NCBI RefSeq assembly: GCF_030269765.1
Contig: NZ_BSTX01000003.1
Coordinates: 1-64,000, forward strand
DNA length: 64,000 nucleotides
Direction: 5' to 3'
DNA from: Actinorhabdospora filicis
Lineage (GTDB): Bacteria > Actinomycetota > Actinomycetes > Mycobacteriales > Micromonosporaceae
Part shown: positions 36,773 through 45,815 of the stretch, in pieces
Layout: every line of letters starts with the position of its first letter
Numbering within the stretch: position 1 is the stretch's first letter
The notes under the pieces: model-generated
The model's database searches: none
Told to the model about the DNA's origin: nothing
What the model saw: only the letters and a program-made list of their open reading frames with translations
Made by a program: the position numbers and the translations under genes

Positions 36773-38052
36773 TGTCCACCGCCTCACTGCTCGGCACGGC
36801 CGCCGCACTCGTGGTCGTGGCCGGGCTCTCGGCGATGACTGACGCGGCCCTGTCGCGCATCTCCCCGGCCCGCGCGGCCGAGCTCGCCCGGGAGGGCGTG
36901 CGGGGTGCGGCCGGCCTCCAGGTCATCGCCGCCGACCGTCCCCGCTACATCAACCTGCTGCTCCTGCTGCGCCTGGCCTGCGAGATCGGCGCGACGACGC
37001 TGGTGGCGCTGACCACGTTCGGCGCGTGGGGCACCGGCTGGGCGGCGGCGCTGACCACGGTCGGGTCGATGATCGTGGTCAGTTACGTGGTGGTCGGCGT
37101 CGGCCCGCGCACCATCGGCGTCCAGCACGCCTACCCGGTGGCGCTGTTCAGTTCGGGCCTGGTGAAGTTCCTGGGCAACGCGCTGGGGCCGCTGACGCGG
37201 CTGCTGATCCTGGTCGGCAACGCCGTCACACCCGGGAAGGGCTTCCGGGAGGGCCCGTTCGCCACCGAGACCGAGTTGCGCGAGCTGGTCGACATCGCCG
37301 AGCAGCGCGGTGAGGTCGAGCACGGCGAGCGGCAGATGATCCACTCGGTGTTCCAGCTGGGCGACACCATCGTCCGCGAGGTCATGGTGCCGCGTACGGA
37401 GATGGTGTGGATAGAGGCCGACAAGACCGCCGCGCAGGCACGTGCGCTGGCGCTGCGCTCGGGTTTCTCGCGGATCCCGGTGGTCGGTGAGGACGTCGAC
37501 GACATCCTGGGCGTGGTGTACCTCAAGGACCTGATCCGGCTGCCGTCCGAGCGCGACGTGGTCTGCCGCGAGGTGATGCGCGCGGCGACGTTCGTGCCGG
37601 AGTCGAAGCCGGTGGACGACCTGCTGCGCGAGATGCAGGCCGCGCGCGTGCACATCGCGGTGGTCGTCGACGAGTACGGCGGCACCGCCGGGCTGGTCAC
37701 CATCGAGGACATCCTGGAGGAGATCGTCGGGGAGATCACCGACGAGTACGACGTGGAGCGCGCCCCGGTCCAGCACCTGCCCGACGGTTCGGTGCGGGTC
37801 TCGGCGCGGCTGTCGGTGGAGGACCTGGAAGAGCTGTTCGGCGTGGAGATCGCCGAGGAGAACGTGGAGACCGTCTCCGGTCTCCTCGCGCAGGCCCTCG
37901 GGAAGGTCCCGATCCCGGGCGCGGAGGCCGTCGTGGCGGGCCTGTCGCTGACCGCGGAGGGCACCACGGGCCGGCGCAACCGGATCGACACGGTGCTGGT
38001 GCGCCGCGTGGAGGAGTCCGCCGAGGCGGAGGAGGAGGGTACGGATGCTTGA
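36772..38052 (+). CDS. CNNM/HlyC-CorC family transporter
   Basis: The 426-residue protein has an N-terminal DUF21 membrane domain with several helices, two CBS domains (FSRIPVVGEDVDDILGVVYLKDL; VVVDEYGGTAGLVTIEDI) and a C-terminal CorC_HlyC domain. Such proteins affect Mg2+/Co2+ transport. ATG 36772 is coupled to the ybeY stop. Confidence 0.9.
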   Translation: MSTASLLGTAAALVVVAGLSAMTDAALSRISPARAAELAREGVRGAAGLQVIAADRPRYINLLLLLRLACEIGATTLVALTTFGAWGTGWAAALTTVGSMIVVSYVVVGVGPRTIGVQHAYPVALFSSGLVKFLGNALGPLTRLLILVGNAVTPGKGFREGPFATETELRELVDIAEQRGEVEHGERQMIHSVFQLGDTIVREVMVPRTEMVWIEADKTAAQARALALRSGFSRIPVVGEDVDDILGVVYLKDLIRLPSERDVVCREVMRAATFVPESKPVDDLLREMQAARVHIAVVVDEYGGTAGLVTIEDILEEIVGEITDEYDVERAPVQHLPDGSVRVSARLSVEDLEELFGVEIAEENVETVSGLLAQALGKVPIPGAEAVVAGLSLTAEGTTGRRNRIDTVLVRRVEESAEAEEEGTDA

Positions 38053-38368
38053 GCTGCACGCCGAGGACAACAAGCTGCTGATCCTGGCCCGGGGCGCCCG
38101 CGCGCGCATCGGGGCCGAGTCGGGCGCGGCGGTCCGTGACGGGGACGGGCGCACCTACGCGGCGGCGTCGGTGACGCTGCCTGGGCTGGCGCTGTCGGCG
38201 CTGCAACTGGCCGTGGCCAACGCGGTGGCGGCCGGTGCCGATGAGCTGGAGGCGGCGGTCGTGGTGACCGACGCCGAGGTCGACGAGGGCGGAATGGCCG
38301 CCGTGCGTCACCTTTCTGCCCACGCGCCGGTATATGTCGCCGGGTCGGACGGCAGAATCAAGGAATGA
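38045..38368 (+). CDS. Small cytidine deaminase-like protein without zinc motifs
   Basis: The 107-residue protein contains part of a cytidine-deaminase-like core (ARGARARIGAESGAAVRD, ALQLAVANAVAAGADELEAAVVVTDA) but lacks the HxE and PCxxC zinc ligands. It is probably a catalytically dead relic or structural protein. Genes like this between CNNM and era are common in actinomycetes. Start overlaps CNNM by 8 bp; stop overlaps era (ATGA). Confidence 0.75.
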   Translation: MLELHAEDNKLLILARGARARIGAESGAAVRDGDGRTYAAASVTLPGLALSALQLAVANAVAAGADELEAAVVVTDAEVDEGGMAAVRHLSAHAPVYVAGSDGRIKE

Positions 38369-39267
38369 GTGATCACGAGCCCTACCGTGCCGGTTTCGCC
38401 TGCTTCGTCGGGCGCCCGAACGCGGGCAAGTCGACCCTGACCAACGCCATCATCGGCTCGAAGATCGCCATCACCAGCAACCGGCCGCAGACCACCCGGC
38501 ACGTCGTGCGGGGCATCCTGCACCGCCCGGACTCGCAGCTGATCCTGGTCGACACCCCGGGTCTGCACCGGCCGCGCACGCTGCTCGGGCAGCGCCTCAA
38601 CGACCTGGTGCGGGCCACCTGGAGCGAGACCGACGTGGTCGGGCTGTGCGTCCCGGCCGATGAGAAGGTCGGGCCCGGCGACCGGCTGATCACCAAGGAG
38701 ATCGAGGAGCTCAAGGCGAAGGTCATCGCCGTGGTCACCAAGATCGACCTGGTGTCCAAGAGCGATCTGGCCCGCCGGCTGATGGAGGTCGCCGAGATGG
38801 CGCCCTTCGCCGACGTCGTCCCGTGCAGCGCGGTCAGCGGCGAGAACGTGGAGACCCTCGTCGGGGTGATCTCCAAGCTGCTGCCGGAGTCGCCGCAGCT
38901 CTACCCCGACCACATGATCACCGACGAGCCCGAGCGGGTCATGGTCGCCGAGCTGATCCGCGAGGCCGCCCTCGAAGGCGTCCGCGACGAGCTCCCGCAC
39001 TCCATCGCCGTGGTCGTCGAGGAGTTCCTGGACGAGGAGAGCGAAGGCGCCGAGCGCAAGCGCATCTACGCCGACATCTACGTCGAGCGGCCCAGCCAGA
39101 AGGCCATCGTCATCGGCAAGGGCGGCTCGCGCATGAAGCAGGTGGGCACGCAGGCCCGCCGCGAGATCGCCAAGCTGCTGGGCACGCGCGTCTACCTCGA
39201 CCTGCACGTGCGGGTCGCCAAGGACTGGCAGCGCAACCCGAAGCTGCTCCAGCGGCTGGGTTTCTAG
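38365..39267 (+). CDS. era: GTPase Era
   Basis: The 300-residue GTPase has G1 GRPNAGKST, the switch region RPQTTRHVVRG, DTPG, the G4 TKID and a C-terminal KH domain with VIGKGGSRMKQVG. It aids 16S rRNA maturation and 30S assembly. It is the last gene of the phoH-ybeY-era cluster and is followed by a hairpin. Confidence 0.97.
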   Translation: MSDHEPYRAGFACFVGRPNAGKSTLTNAIIGSKIAITSNRPQTTRHVVRGILHRPDSQLILVDTPGLHRPRTLLGQRLNDLVRATWSETDVVGLCVPADEKVGPGDRLITKEIEELKAKVIAVVTKIDLVSKSDLARRLMEVAEMAPFADVVPCSAVSGENVETLVGVISKLLPESPQLYPDHMITDEPERVMVAELIREAALEGVRDELPHSIAVVVEEFLDEESEGAERKRIYADIYVERPSQKAIVIGKGGSRMKQVGTQARREIAKLLGTRVYLDLHVRVAKDWQRNPKLLQRLGF

Positions 39268-39273
39268 CCTGGG

Positions 39274-39297
39274 ACCGGGCCCCTCGCGGGGCCCGGT
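39274..39297. terminator. Hairpin between convergent era and DUF418 genes
   Basis: Perfect ten-bp arms ACCGGGCCCC and GGGGCCCGGT with a TCGC loop; no U tract. The position between convergent genes supports a bidirectional terminator. Confidence 0.75.
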
Positions 39298-39303
39298 ACG
39301 CGC

Positions 39304-40500
39304 TCAGCGGCGGCCGTAGGTGAGCCGCCGCAGCAGCTTCTCGGCCGGGCCGGTGCTGCCGCGCAGGTCCAGCCAGCGGGCCAGCAGGACGCTGGCCAGC
39401 CACACCGCCACCGCGATGACCACGCCCGCGAAGGCCGGGCTGGGCGTCCGGTCGGCCAGGTGCAGGCCGTAGGGCATGAGCAGGACCGTCCAGGCGATCG
39501 ACTGGAAGAGGTAGCCCGACAGGGACCGCTGTCCCAGGGCCACCAGCGCGTTCGTGACGCGTCCGCGCCTCTGGCCGAGGCGCAGGGCGATGAGCCCGAA
39601 CAGGGCGACGTAGCCGGGTCCGGCGAACATGCCCGTGCCGCCGTAGACCAGCGACGCCAGGGACGCCGCCGACTCGCTCGTGCGCAGCCATCCGGCGGCG
39701 ATCAGCGCGTTGGGCAGGCCACCGGCGATGGCGAAGCCGAGGCCGATGACGGCGGTGCGGCGCAGCAGTTTCAGGTGCGCGCCGGGGTCCTCCAGGACGC
39801 GGCGGCGCGCGGCCCACATGCCCAGCCACGCGATCATCGCGAAGGGGACCACGGTCAGGGTGTGCCCGGGCCACTCGGCCAGGCGGTGGCCCATGGCGGC
39901 GAAGAAGTCGCCGGTGGACATGGAGCCGATCAGCTTGGTGGTGATGCCGGTGTCGCCGCTCGCGCCGGTGATCTGGATCCAGGTGATGACGGCCAGGACG
40001 GTCATCTCGATCATGGTCAGGGCCCACAGCCACAGCACGATCCGGTGGAACTTGTCGCCCCGGCGCAGCAGGAGCAGGGTCAGCGCGATCCCGACGATGC
40101 CGTAGGCGCCCAGGAAGTCGCCGTAGAAGAGCAGCGCGGCGTGCACGACGCCGAAGGCGACCAGCCACGCGTTGCGGCGCAGCAGCACCTTCCGCGTCTC
40201 GGCCCGGGTGGCGCCCGAGGTGTCCTGACGGCGGGCGAGCTGGACGAGGCCGTAGCCGAACATCACCGCGAAGACCGGGTAGCCCCGGGCGTGCACGAGC
40301 TCGAACATGAGGAAGTTCAGGACGCCCTCGGGGCCGTTGGGACTGGTATCGACGCCGGGCTCGCCGGCGAAGACGACCCCGGCGACGTTGGCCAGGGCGA
40401 TGATCAGCAGCATCGCGCCCCTGGCGAGGTCGGGGGCGAGGGCGCGTTCGGCGCGGCGGACCGGGCCGCGCTGGACCCGGGGGAGCGCTTCGGTGGTCAT
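39304..40500 (-). CDS. DUF418-domain membrane protein
   Basis: The 398-residue protein has about ten predicted membrane helices. N-terminal RALAPDLARGAMLLIIALANV and the C-terminal ALGQRSLSGYLFQSIAW segment are typical of DUF418 proteins (YeiB-like). Function unknown; it may act in surface modification or transport. It is divergent from a TetR gene. Confidence 0.85.
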   Translation of the reverse strand: MTTEALPRVQRGPVRRAERALAPDLARGAMLLIIALANVAGVVFAGEPGVDTSPNGPEGVLNFLMFELVHARGYPVFAVMFGYGLVQLARRQDTSGATRAETRKVLLRRNAWLVAFGVVHAALLFYGDFLGAYGIVGIALTLLLLRRGDKFHRIVLWLWALTMIEMTVLAVITWIQITGASGDTGITTKLIGSMSTGDFFAAMGHRLAEWPGHTLTVVPFAMIAWLGMWAARRRVLEDPGAHLKLLRRTAVIGLGFAIAGGLPNALIAAGWLRTSESAASLASLVYGGTGMFAGPGYVALFGLIALRLGQRRGRVTNALVALGQRSLSGYLFQSIAWTVLLMPYGLHLADRTPSPAFAGVVIAVAVWLASVLLARWLDLRGSTGPAEKLLRRLTYGRR

Positions 40501-40538
40501 GGGGTGGTGCCCTTCTCGGGGGTGGACGAGCGGCCGAC

Positions 40539-40573
40539 TTAGTTTCGTCGATAAAGTATCAGAGTGAAACTAA
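40539..40573. promoter_or_regulatory. Inverted repeat TTAGTTTC-N19-GAAACTAA (operator candidate)
   Basis: Two perfect 8-bp arms flank 19 bases in the divergent promoter between the DUF418 and TetR genes. The region is AT-rich compared with its surroundings, and it is a likely TetR binding site. Confidence 0.65.
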
Positions 40574-40595
40574 CATGGTCTGGCAAGATGTGGCG

Positions 40596-41333
40596 ATGAG
40601 CGAAGAGGTGCCCGCCAAGCTGCGCAGGCTCTGGCGGCGGCCCGAGACGTCCCGCCTGGGACGCCCCGCCACCCTCGACGTGGAAACCGTCGTCGCCGCC
40701 GCGGTGGCCCTCGCCGACCGTGACGGCCTGGCCGGGGTGACGCTGCCCAAGGTCGCCGCCGGACTGGGCGTGACCGGCATGTCCCTCTACCGCCACGTCG
40801 GCTCCAAGGACGAGCTGCTGGAGCTCATGCACGACGCCGCCCTCGGCGACCCGCCGGTGATCGCCGACGCGGGCTGGCGCGCGGGCCTGCGCGCCTGGGC
40901 GGTGGCGCAGCGGGCGGTCCTGCTGGCCCGGCCGTGGCTGGTGGCCGTCCCGACCAGCGGCGCGCCCTCCGGCCCGAACGTGATCGCGTGGATGGAATGC
41001 GCGCTGGCGGTCATGGCCGGCACGCGCCTGGACTGGGCGCGCAAGATCGGCGTCCTGACCCTGGTCGGCGGCTACGTCCGCCAGTCGGCGCGGCAGACCC
41101 TGGAACTGGCCGCCGGGCGCGGCGAGGAGACCCAGGCCGAGGCGGAGGCCGCCTACGGGCGCGCGCTCATGGGCCTGGTCGAGCCGGAGCGGTTCCCGCA
41201 GGTGGCGGCGCTGTTCGGGTCGATGGTCTTTGAGACGCCCGATCCGGTGCTGCCGGAGGCGTCAGGGGTGGACTTCGACTTCGACCTGGGGCTGGAGATG
41301 ATTTTGGACGGGGTCGCCGTCAGCGCCGGGTGA
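40596..41333 (+). CDS. TetR/AcrR family transcriptional regulator
   Basis: The 245-residue protein has an HTH (VTLPKVAAGLGVTGMSLYRHV) and a TetR_C tetracycline-type ligand domain. ATG 40596 is preferred (CAAGAT six bases upstream, leaderless); ATG 40575 overlaps the operator arm. It is divergent from the DUF418 gene, its likely target. Confidence 0.9.
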   Translation: MSEEVPAKLRRLWRRPETSRLGRPATLDVETVVAAAVALADRDGLAGVTLPKVAAGLGVTGMSLYRHVGSKDELLELMHDAALGDPPVIADAGWRAGLRAWAVAQRAVLLARPWLVAVPTSGAPSGPNVIAWMECALAVMAGTRLDWARKIGVLTLVGGYVRQSARQTLELAAGRGEETQAEAEAAYGRALMGLVEPERFPQVAALFGSMVFETPDPVLPEASGVDFDFDLGLEMILDGVAVSAG

Positions 41334-41868
41334 AGGCCACGTCCGGGCTGATCTCGCAGTACACGCTCAAGGCCCACTCCGCCGCCCGAGCCGCCGCCTC
41401 GGCGTCGATGCCGCGCGCGAACCACTCCGAGGGCGGGATCGGCTGGGTGGCGTGCCCCTGCGGCGGCACGACGACGCGCTTGCCCAACGCGACGGCGGCC
41501 CGCGCGGTGGCGCTGACGCACACGTCCGACATCACCCCGCACACCGCCACGTCCTCGATGCCCGCCAGGAGCGAGGCCAGCTCGGTGCCCTCGAAGGCGT
41601 CGGCCCTCGTCTTGCGCACGACCGGTTCGCCGGGCAGGACGTCCAGGTGCAGCGCCCAGCCCGCCTCCCCGGGCGCGTCGGAGTCGCCGGGTTTGCCGTC
41701 GTTCTGGACGTGGACGACCAGCGCGCCCGCGGCGCGGGCCGCGTCCAGCAGCCCGGCCACCCCGGTGAGCAGCGCGGGGCCACCGGGCACGCCTTCGGGA
41801 CCGGTGACGTAGCCGGTCTGGACGTCGACGACGAGGAGGGCCTGCACGGGGCTGGAGGCATTGATCAC
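41320..41868 (-). CDS. Isochorismatase-like cysteine hydrolase
   Basis: The 182-residue protein has the triad of the isochorismatase fold: Asp in LLVVDVQTGY, Lys in VVRKTRADAF and Cys in GVMSDVCVSATAR. It probably hydrolyses an amide or imide, and the substrate is unknown. GTG 41868 fits the family N-terminus; ATG 41895 is upstream and overlaps cobQ. It converges on the TetR gene with a 14-bp overlap. Confidence 0.88.
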   Translation of the reverse strand: MINASSPVQALLVVDVQTGYVTGPEGVPGGPALLTGVAGLLDAARAAGALVVHVQNDGKPGDSDAPGEAGWALHLDVLPGEPVVRKTRADAFEGTELASLLAGIEDVAVCGVMSDVCVSATARAAVALGKRVVVPPQGHATQPIPPSEWFARGIDAEAAARAAEWALSVYCEISPDVAFTRR

Positions 41869-41893
41869 CGTCCCATGATCGATGATCGGGGGC

Positions 41894-43453
41894 ATGGAGA
41901 AAAGAGCCGGTGGCGCACTCCTCATCGCCGGGACGACCTCGGACGCGGGCAAGAGCGTGGTGACCGCCGGGATCTGCCGGTGGCTGCGGCGGCAGGGGGT
42001 GCGGGTGGCGCCCTTCAAGGCGCAGAACATGTCCAACAACTCCGCCGTCACCCCCGACGGCGGCGAGATCGGGCGCGCGCAGGCCATGCAGGCCGCCGCC
42101 AGCGGCCTGGCCCCCGACGTCCGCTTCAACCCGGTGCTGCTCAAGCCGGGCAGCGACCGCTCCAGCCAGATCGTGCTGCGCGGCAAGCCCTACGGGTTCC
42201 TCGACGCCGCCGACTTCGCGCGGCTGGGGCCTCTGGCGGCCGGGATCGTTCAGGACACCCTCGCCGAGCTGCGCGGGGAGTTCGACGCGGTGATCTGCGA
42301 GGGCGCCGGAAGCCCCACCGAGATCAACCTGCGCCACCACGACATCGTCAACATGGGCCTGGCGCGCGCGGCGGACATGCCCGTCCTCGTCGTCGGCGAC
42401 ATCGACAAGGGCGGCGTCTTCGCCTCGCTGTTCGGGACGGTGGCGCTGCTGTCGGCGGCCGATCAGGCGCTGGTCGCCGGGTTCGTGATCAACAAGTTCC
42501 GCGGGGACGTGGGGTTGCTCAAGCCGGGGCTCGACCGGCTGGCGGAGCTCACCGGGCGGCCCACCCTCGGCGTCCTCCCGTGGCACCTCGACCTGTGGCT
42601 GGACGCCGAGGACGACGTCGCCTACGGGCGCGTCCTGGGACGCCCGCAACCGCCGCGCGGCAGTGAGTGGCTCGACATCGCCGTGGTCCGGCTGCCGCGC
42701 ATGTCCAACGCCACCGACGCCGAGGCCCTGGCCTGCGAGCCGGGCGTGCGGGTGCGGATGACCATCGAGCCGGGTGAGCTGTCACGGGCCGATGTGATCG
42801 TGCTGCCCGGCTCCAAGTCGACGGTGGCCGACCTGGAGTGGCTGCGCGCCAACGGCCTCGACGAGGCCGTGCGCGCCCACGCCGAGGCCGGGAAGCCCGT
42901 CCTGGGCCTGTGCGGCGGCTACCAGATGCTCGGCGAGCGCGTCCACGACGACGTGGAGAGCGGCCGGGGCACGGTGGCCGGTCTCGGGCTGCTGCCGGTG
43001 GAGACGGTGTTTCACGCCGAGAAGATCCTGCGCACGCCCGTCGGCCGCTACGGCGACATCCCCGTGGGCGGCTACGAGATCCACCACGGCCGCGACACCG
43101 TCACCGGCGAGCGCTTCTTCACCCTCCCCGACGGCTCGGGCGAGGGTGCGCGCGCCGGGAGCGTGGCCGGGACGCACTGGCACGGCGCGTTCGAGCACGA
43201 CGCGTTCCGCCGCGCGTGGCTGGCCGAGGCGGCGGCCACCGCCGGGCGGCACGGGTTCGTCCCCGCGCCGGACGTGGTGTTCGCGGCGGTGCGCGAGCGC
43301 GTCCTGGACGTGCTGGGCGACCTCGTCGAGGAGCACCTGGACACGGCCGCGCTGCTGCGGCTCATCGAGGAGGGCGCTCCGGCGGGTCTGCCGTTCCTGC
43401 CCCCGGGCGCACCTGAAGGAGCGTCACACCCGCAGGGCACAATTGGCCGGTGA
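41894..43453 (+). CDS. cobQ: Cobyric acid synthase
   Basis: The 519-residue protein has the N-terminal dethiobiotin-synthetase-like ATPase (GTTSDAGKSVVTAGICR) and the C-terminal glutamine amidotransferase (PGSKSTVADL, LGLCGGYQMLG with the nucleophile Cys). It amidates cobyrinate a,c-diamide in B12 synthesis. No other cob genes are near. The stop overlaps recO (GTGA). Confidence 0.95.
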   Translation: MEKRAGGALLIAGTTSDAGKSVVTAGICRWLRRQGVRVAPFKAQNMSNNSAVTPDGGEIGRAQAMQAAASGLAPDVRFNPVLLKPGSDRSSQIVLRGKPYGFLDAADFARLGPLAAGIVQDTLAELRGEFDAVICEGAGSPTEINLRHHDIVNMGLARAADMPVLVVGDIDKGGVFASLFGTVALLSAADQALVAGFVINKFRGDVGLLKPGLDRLAELTGRPTLGVLPWHLDLWLDAEDDVAYGRVLGRPQPPRGSEWLDIAVVRLPRMSNATDAEALACEPGVRVRMTIEPGELSRADVIVLPGSKSTVADLEWLRANGLDEAVRAHAEAGKPVLGLCGGYQMLGERVHDDVESGRGTVAGLGLLPVETVFHAEKILRTPVGRYGDIPVGGYEIHHGRDTVTGERFFTLPDGSGEGARAGSVAGTHWHGAFEHDAFRRAWLAEAAATAGRHGFVPAPDVVFAAVRERVLDVLGDLVEEHLDTAALLRLIEEGAPAGLPFLPPGAPEGASHPQGTIGR

Positions 43454-44196
43454 CCGGGATGCGCAGGCGACTCTTCCGCGATGACGCGGTGGTGCTGCGC
43501 GTGCAGAAACTCGGCGAGGCCGACCACATCGTGACCATGCTCGCCCGGCGGGGCGGGCGGATCCGGGCGGTGGCCAAGGGCGTGCGGCGCACCACGTCGA
43601 AGTTCGGCGCGCGCCTGGAGCCCTTCGGGCACATCGACCTGCAGATGGTCGAGGGCCGCAACCTGCACATCGTCAGCCAGGTCGAGGGCATCGACCTGTA
43701 CGGGCGGCGCATCGCCGAGGACTACGCGGCCTACACCGCCGCCTCGGCCATCGCCGAGACCGCCGAGCGGCTCACCCCCATCGAGGGGGAGGCGACGCTG
43801 CGGCTGTTCCAGCTGACGCTGGGCGCGATGCGGGTCCTGGCCGAGCGCGCCTACCCGTCCACGCTGATCCTGGACTCCTACATCCTGCGCGGCATGCGCG
43901 ACGCCGGCTGGGCGCCGGTGCTGATCGCCTGCGCCATCTGCGGTCTCAAGGGCGATCACCGCGCCTTTTCGATCCCCGCCGGTGGCTGTGTGTGCCGCGA
44001 CTGCCGTCCGGCGGGCTCGGCGCATCCCTCGCCCTCGGCGCTGGTCCTCATGCGCGCGCTGGCCGACGGCGACTGGAAGACCGCCACGGCCAGCGAGAAC
44101 GGCGTCCGCAAGGAGGCCAGCGGCCTCATCGCCGCGCACCTGCAATGGCACCTGGAGCGCGACCTGCGCTCACTGTCCCTAGTGGAGAGAAATTGA
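43450..44196 (+). CDS. recO: DNA repair protein RecO
   Basis: The 248-residue protein has an N-terminal OB fold (VLRVQKLGEADHIVTML ... GRIRAVAKGVRR) and a C-terminal helical part with a Cys-rich zinc site (CAICGLKG ... CVCRDC). It loads RecA in the RecF pathway. GTG 43450 overlaps the cobQ stop; ATG 43459 is an alternative. The stop overlaps the TTG start of uppS. Confidence 0.93.
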   Translation: MTGMRRRLFRDDAVVLRVQKLGEADHIVTMLARRGGRIRAVAKGVRRTTSKFGARLEPFGHIDLQMVEGRNLHIVSQVEGIDLYGRRIAEDYAAYTAASAIAETAERLTPIEGEATLRLFQLTLGAMRVLAERAYPSTLILDSYILRGMRDAGWAPVLIACAICGLKGDHRAFSIPAGGCVCRDCRPAGSAHPSPSALVLMRALADGDWKTATASENGVRKEASGLIAAHLQWHLERDLRSLSLVERN

Positions 44197-44987
44197 CCCG
44201 GTACCGTCCCCCGTCGCCGCACCCGTCCGGAGCGCGCCCGCCGCTGCTCCCGAAGGAGTTCGTGCCCGAGCACGTCGCGCTCGTCATGGACGGCAACGGC
44301 AGATGGGCCAAGGAGCGCGGCCTGGCCCGCACCGAGGGCCACAAGCGCGGTGAGGCGGTGCTCTTCGACGTCATCGAGGGCGCCATCGAGATGGGCATCA
44401 AGAAGCTGTCGGCCTACGCGTTCTCCACCGAGAACTGGAAGCGCTCGCCCGATGAGGTGCGCTGGCTGATGGGCTTCAACCGCGACGTCATCCACCGCCG
44501 CCGCGACGAGCTGCACGCGATGGGCGTCCAGGTGCGCTGGGCCGGGCGGCGTCCGCGGCTGTGGCGCAGCGTCATCAAGGAGCTGGAGGTGGCGCAGGAG
44601 ATGTCGAAGGACAATGACAAGCTGATCTTGCAGTTCTGCGTCAACTATGGCGGGCGGGCCGAGCTGGCCGACGCGATGGAGCGGATGGCCGAGGACGTCG
44701 CGGCCGGGAAGCTCAAGCCCGGCAAGATCAGCGAGAAGACGGTCTCGAAGTACATGTACAACCCCGACATCGGGGACGTGGACCTGTTCCTGCGGCCCTC
44801 GGGCGAGCAGCGCAGCTCGAACTTCCTGATCTGGCAGAGCGCCTACGCCGAGTTCGTCTACCAGGACGTGCTGTGGCCCGACTTCGACCGGCGTCACCTG
44901 TGGGCGGCGTGTGTGGAGTACGCCAGCCGTGACCGCCGCTTCGGCGGGGCGATCCCGAACCCGGTCGGGGACATCAAGCCGTCATGA
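44193..44987 (+). CDS. uppS: Isoprenyl transferase (undecaprenyl/decaprenyl diphosphate synthase)
   Basis: The 264-residue cis-prenyltransferase has HVALVMDGNGRWA, FSTENWKRSPDEV, LQFCVNYGGRAEL and the C-terminal DLFLRPSGEQRSSNFLIWQ. It makes the C50-C55 lipid carrier for cell wall synthesis. TTG 44193 is used: GGAGAG lies about 5 bases before it and it overlaps recO's TGA (TTGA); no other in-frame start fits. Rare start codon. Confidence 0.94.
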   Translation: MTRYRPPSPHPSGARPPLLPKEFVPEHVALVMDGNGRWAKERGLARTEGHKRGEAVLFDVIEGAIEMGIKKLSAYAFSTENWKRSPDEVRWLMGFNRDVIHRRRDELHAMGVQVRWAGRRPRLWRSVIKELEVAQEMSKDNDKLILQFCVNYGGRAELADAMERMAEDVAAGKLKPGKISEKTVSKYMYNPDIGDVDLFLRPSGEQRSSNFLIWQSAYAEFVYQDVLWPDFDRRHLWAACVEYASRDRRFGGAIPNPVGDIKPS

Positions 44988-45370
44988 GGTCGCACGCTTC
45001 TTCGGGCTCGCCCCTGGAGCCCGAGATCGGTTTCTCGCGGGCGGTCCGGCAGGGCCCGTACGTGTCGGTGGCCGGTACCGCGCCCATCGGTGAGGACGGC
45101 ACGACCGTCGGTGTGGGTGACGTGTACGCCCAGACCGTGCGCTGCTTCGACATCGCCGAGGCCGCCCTGGCGGCGGTGGGCGCGTCGCTGGCCGACGTGG
45201 TGCGCACGCGCGTCATGCTCACCGACGTGACGGCCTGGCGGGAGGCCGCGCGCGCCCACGGCGAGCGGTTCGCCGCGGTGCGCCCGGCCTGCACGTTCGT
45301 GGAGGTCTCGCGCTTCATCGACCCCGAGTGGCTGGTCGAGATCGAGATCGACGCCGTCGCCGGGGAGTGA
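44984..45370 (+). CDS. RidA family protein
   Basis: The 128-residue protein matches the YjgF/RidA fold (FSRAVRQGPYVSVAGTAP; VVRTRVMLTDV; PACTFVEVSRF). These proteins hydrolyse reactive enamines or imines from PLP enzymes. ATG 44984 overlaps the uppS stop (ATGA). A hairpin follows. Confidence 0.88.
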   Translation: MRSHASSGSPLEPEIGFSRAVRQGPYVSVAGTAPIGEDGTTVGVGDVYAQTVRCFDIAEAALAAVGASLADVVRTRVMLTDVTAWREAARAHGERFAAVRPACTFVEVSRFIDPEWLVEIEIDAVAGE

Positions 45371-45371
45371 C

Positions 45372-45393
45372 GGGGAGGGCCCGCGCCCTCCCC
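45372..45393. terminator. Hairpin between convergent RidA and VOC genes
   Basis: Nine-bp arms GGGGAGGGC and GCCCTCCCC with a four-base loop sit between two convergent genes. Confidence 0.75.
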
Positions 45394-45400
45394 GCGCCGC

Positions 45401-45805
45401 TCAGCTCAGCTGGGTGAAGCGGATGTGGTTGCCGAAGGGGTCCCGCAGCGCGCAGTCGATGCCGAAGGGCCGCTCGGTGGGCTCCTCGATGATCTCCACG
45501 CCCCGCTCCCGGAGGGTTTCGCAGGTCTTGCGGCAGTCGTCGGTGGTGAAGATGACGGTGCCCCCGGCGCCCTTGGTGACCAGGTCGCGGACCTGCTCGG
45601 CGGTCTGCGCCGACATCATCGGCCCGCCCGGTTTCGCCAGCACGATCTGGCGCTCGGGGTGGCCGGGGACGGCGACGGTCAGCCAGCGCATGTCGCCCAT
45701 GTCGACGTCGGCGGCGACCTCCAGGCCGAGCTTGCCGGCGTAGAAGTCGAGGGCCTCGTCCTGGTCGAGGACGTAGATCTGCGAGTGCGTGATGGCGGTG
45801 AACAT
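45401..45805 (-). CDS. VOC family protein (glyoxalase/bleomycin-resistance type)
   Basis: The 134-residue protein has a beta-alpha-beta-beta-beta VOC layout (YVLDQDEALDFYAGKLGLEV ... GVEIIEEPTERPFG, GNHIRF). The C-terminal Asp/Glu metal region is conserved. Function unknown, perhaps dioxygenase or lyase. TAGCGT seven bases before ATG 45805 predicts leaderless translation. AraC gene lies just upstream. Confidence 0.88.
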   Translation of the reverse strand: MFTAITHSQIYVLDQDEALDFYAGKLGLEVAADVDMGDMRWLTVAVPGHPERQIVLAKPGGPMMSAQTAEQVRDLVTKGAGGTVIFTTDDCRKTCETLRERGVEIIEEPTERPFGIDCALRDPFGNHIRFTQLS

Positions 45806-45815
45806 GCCGCTCACG

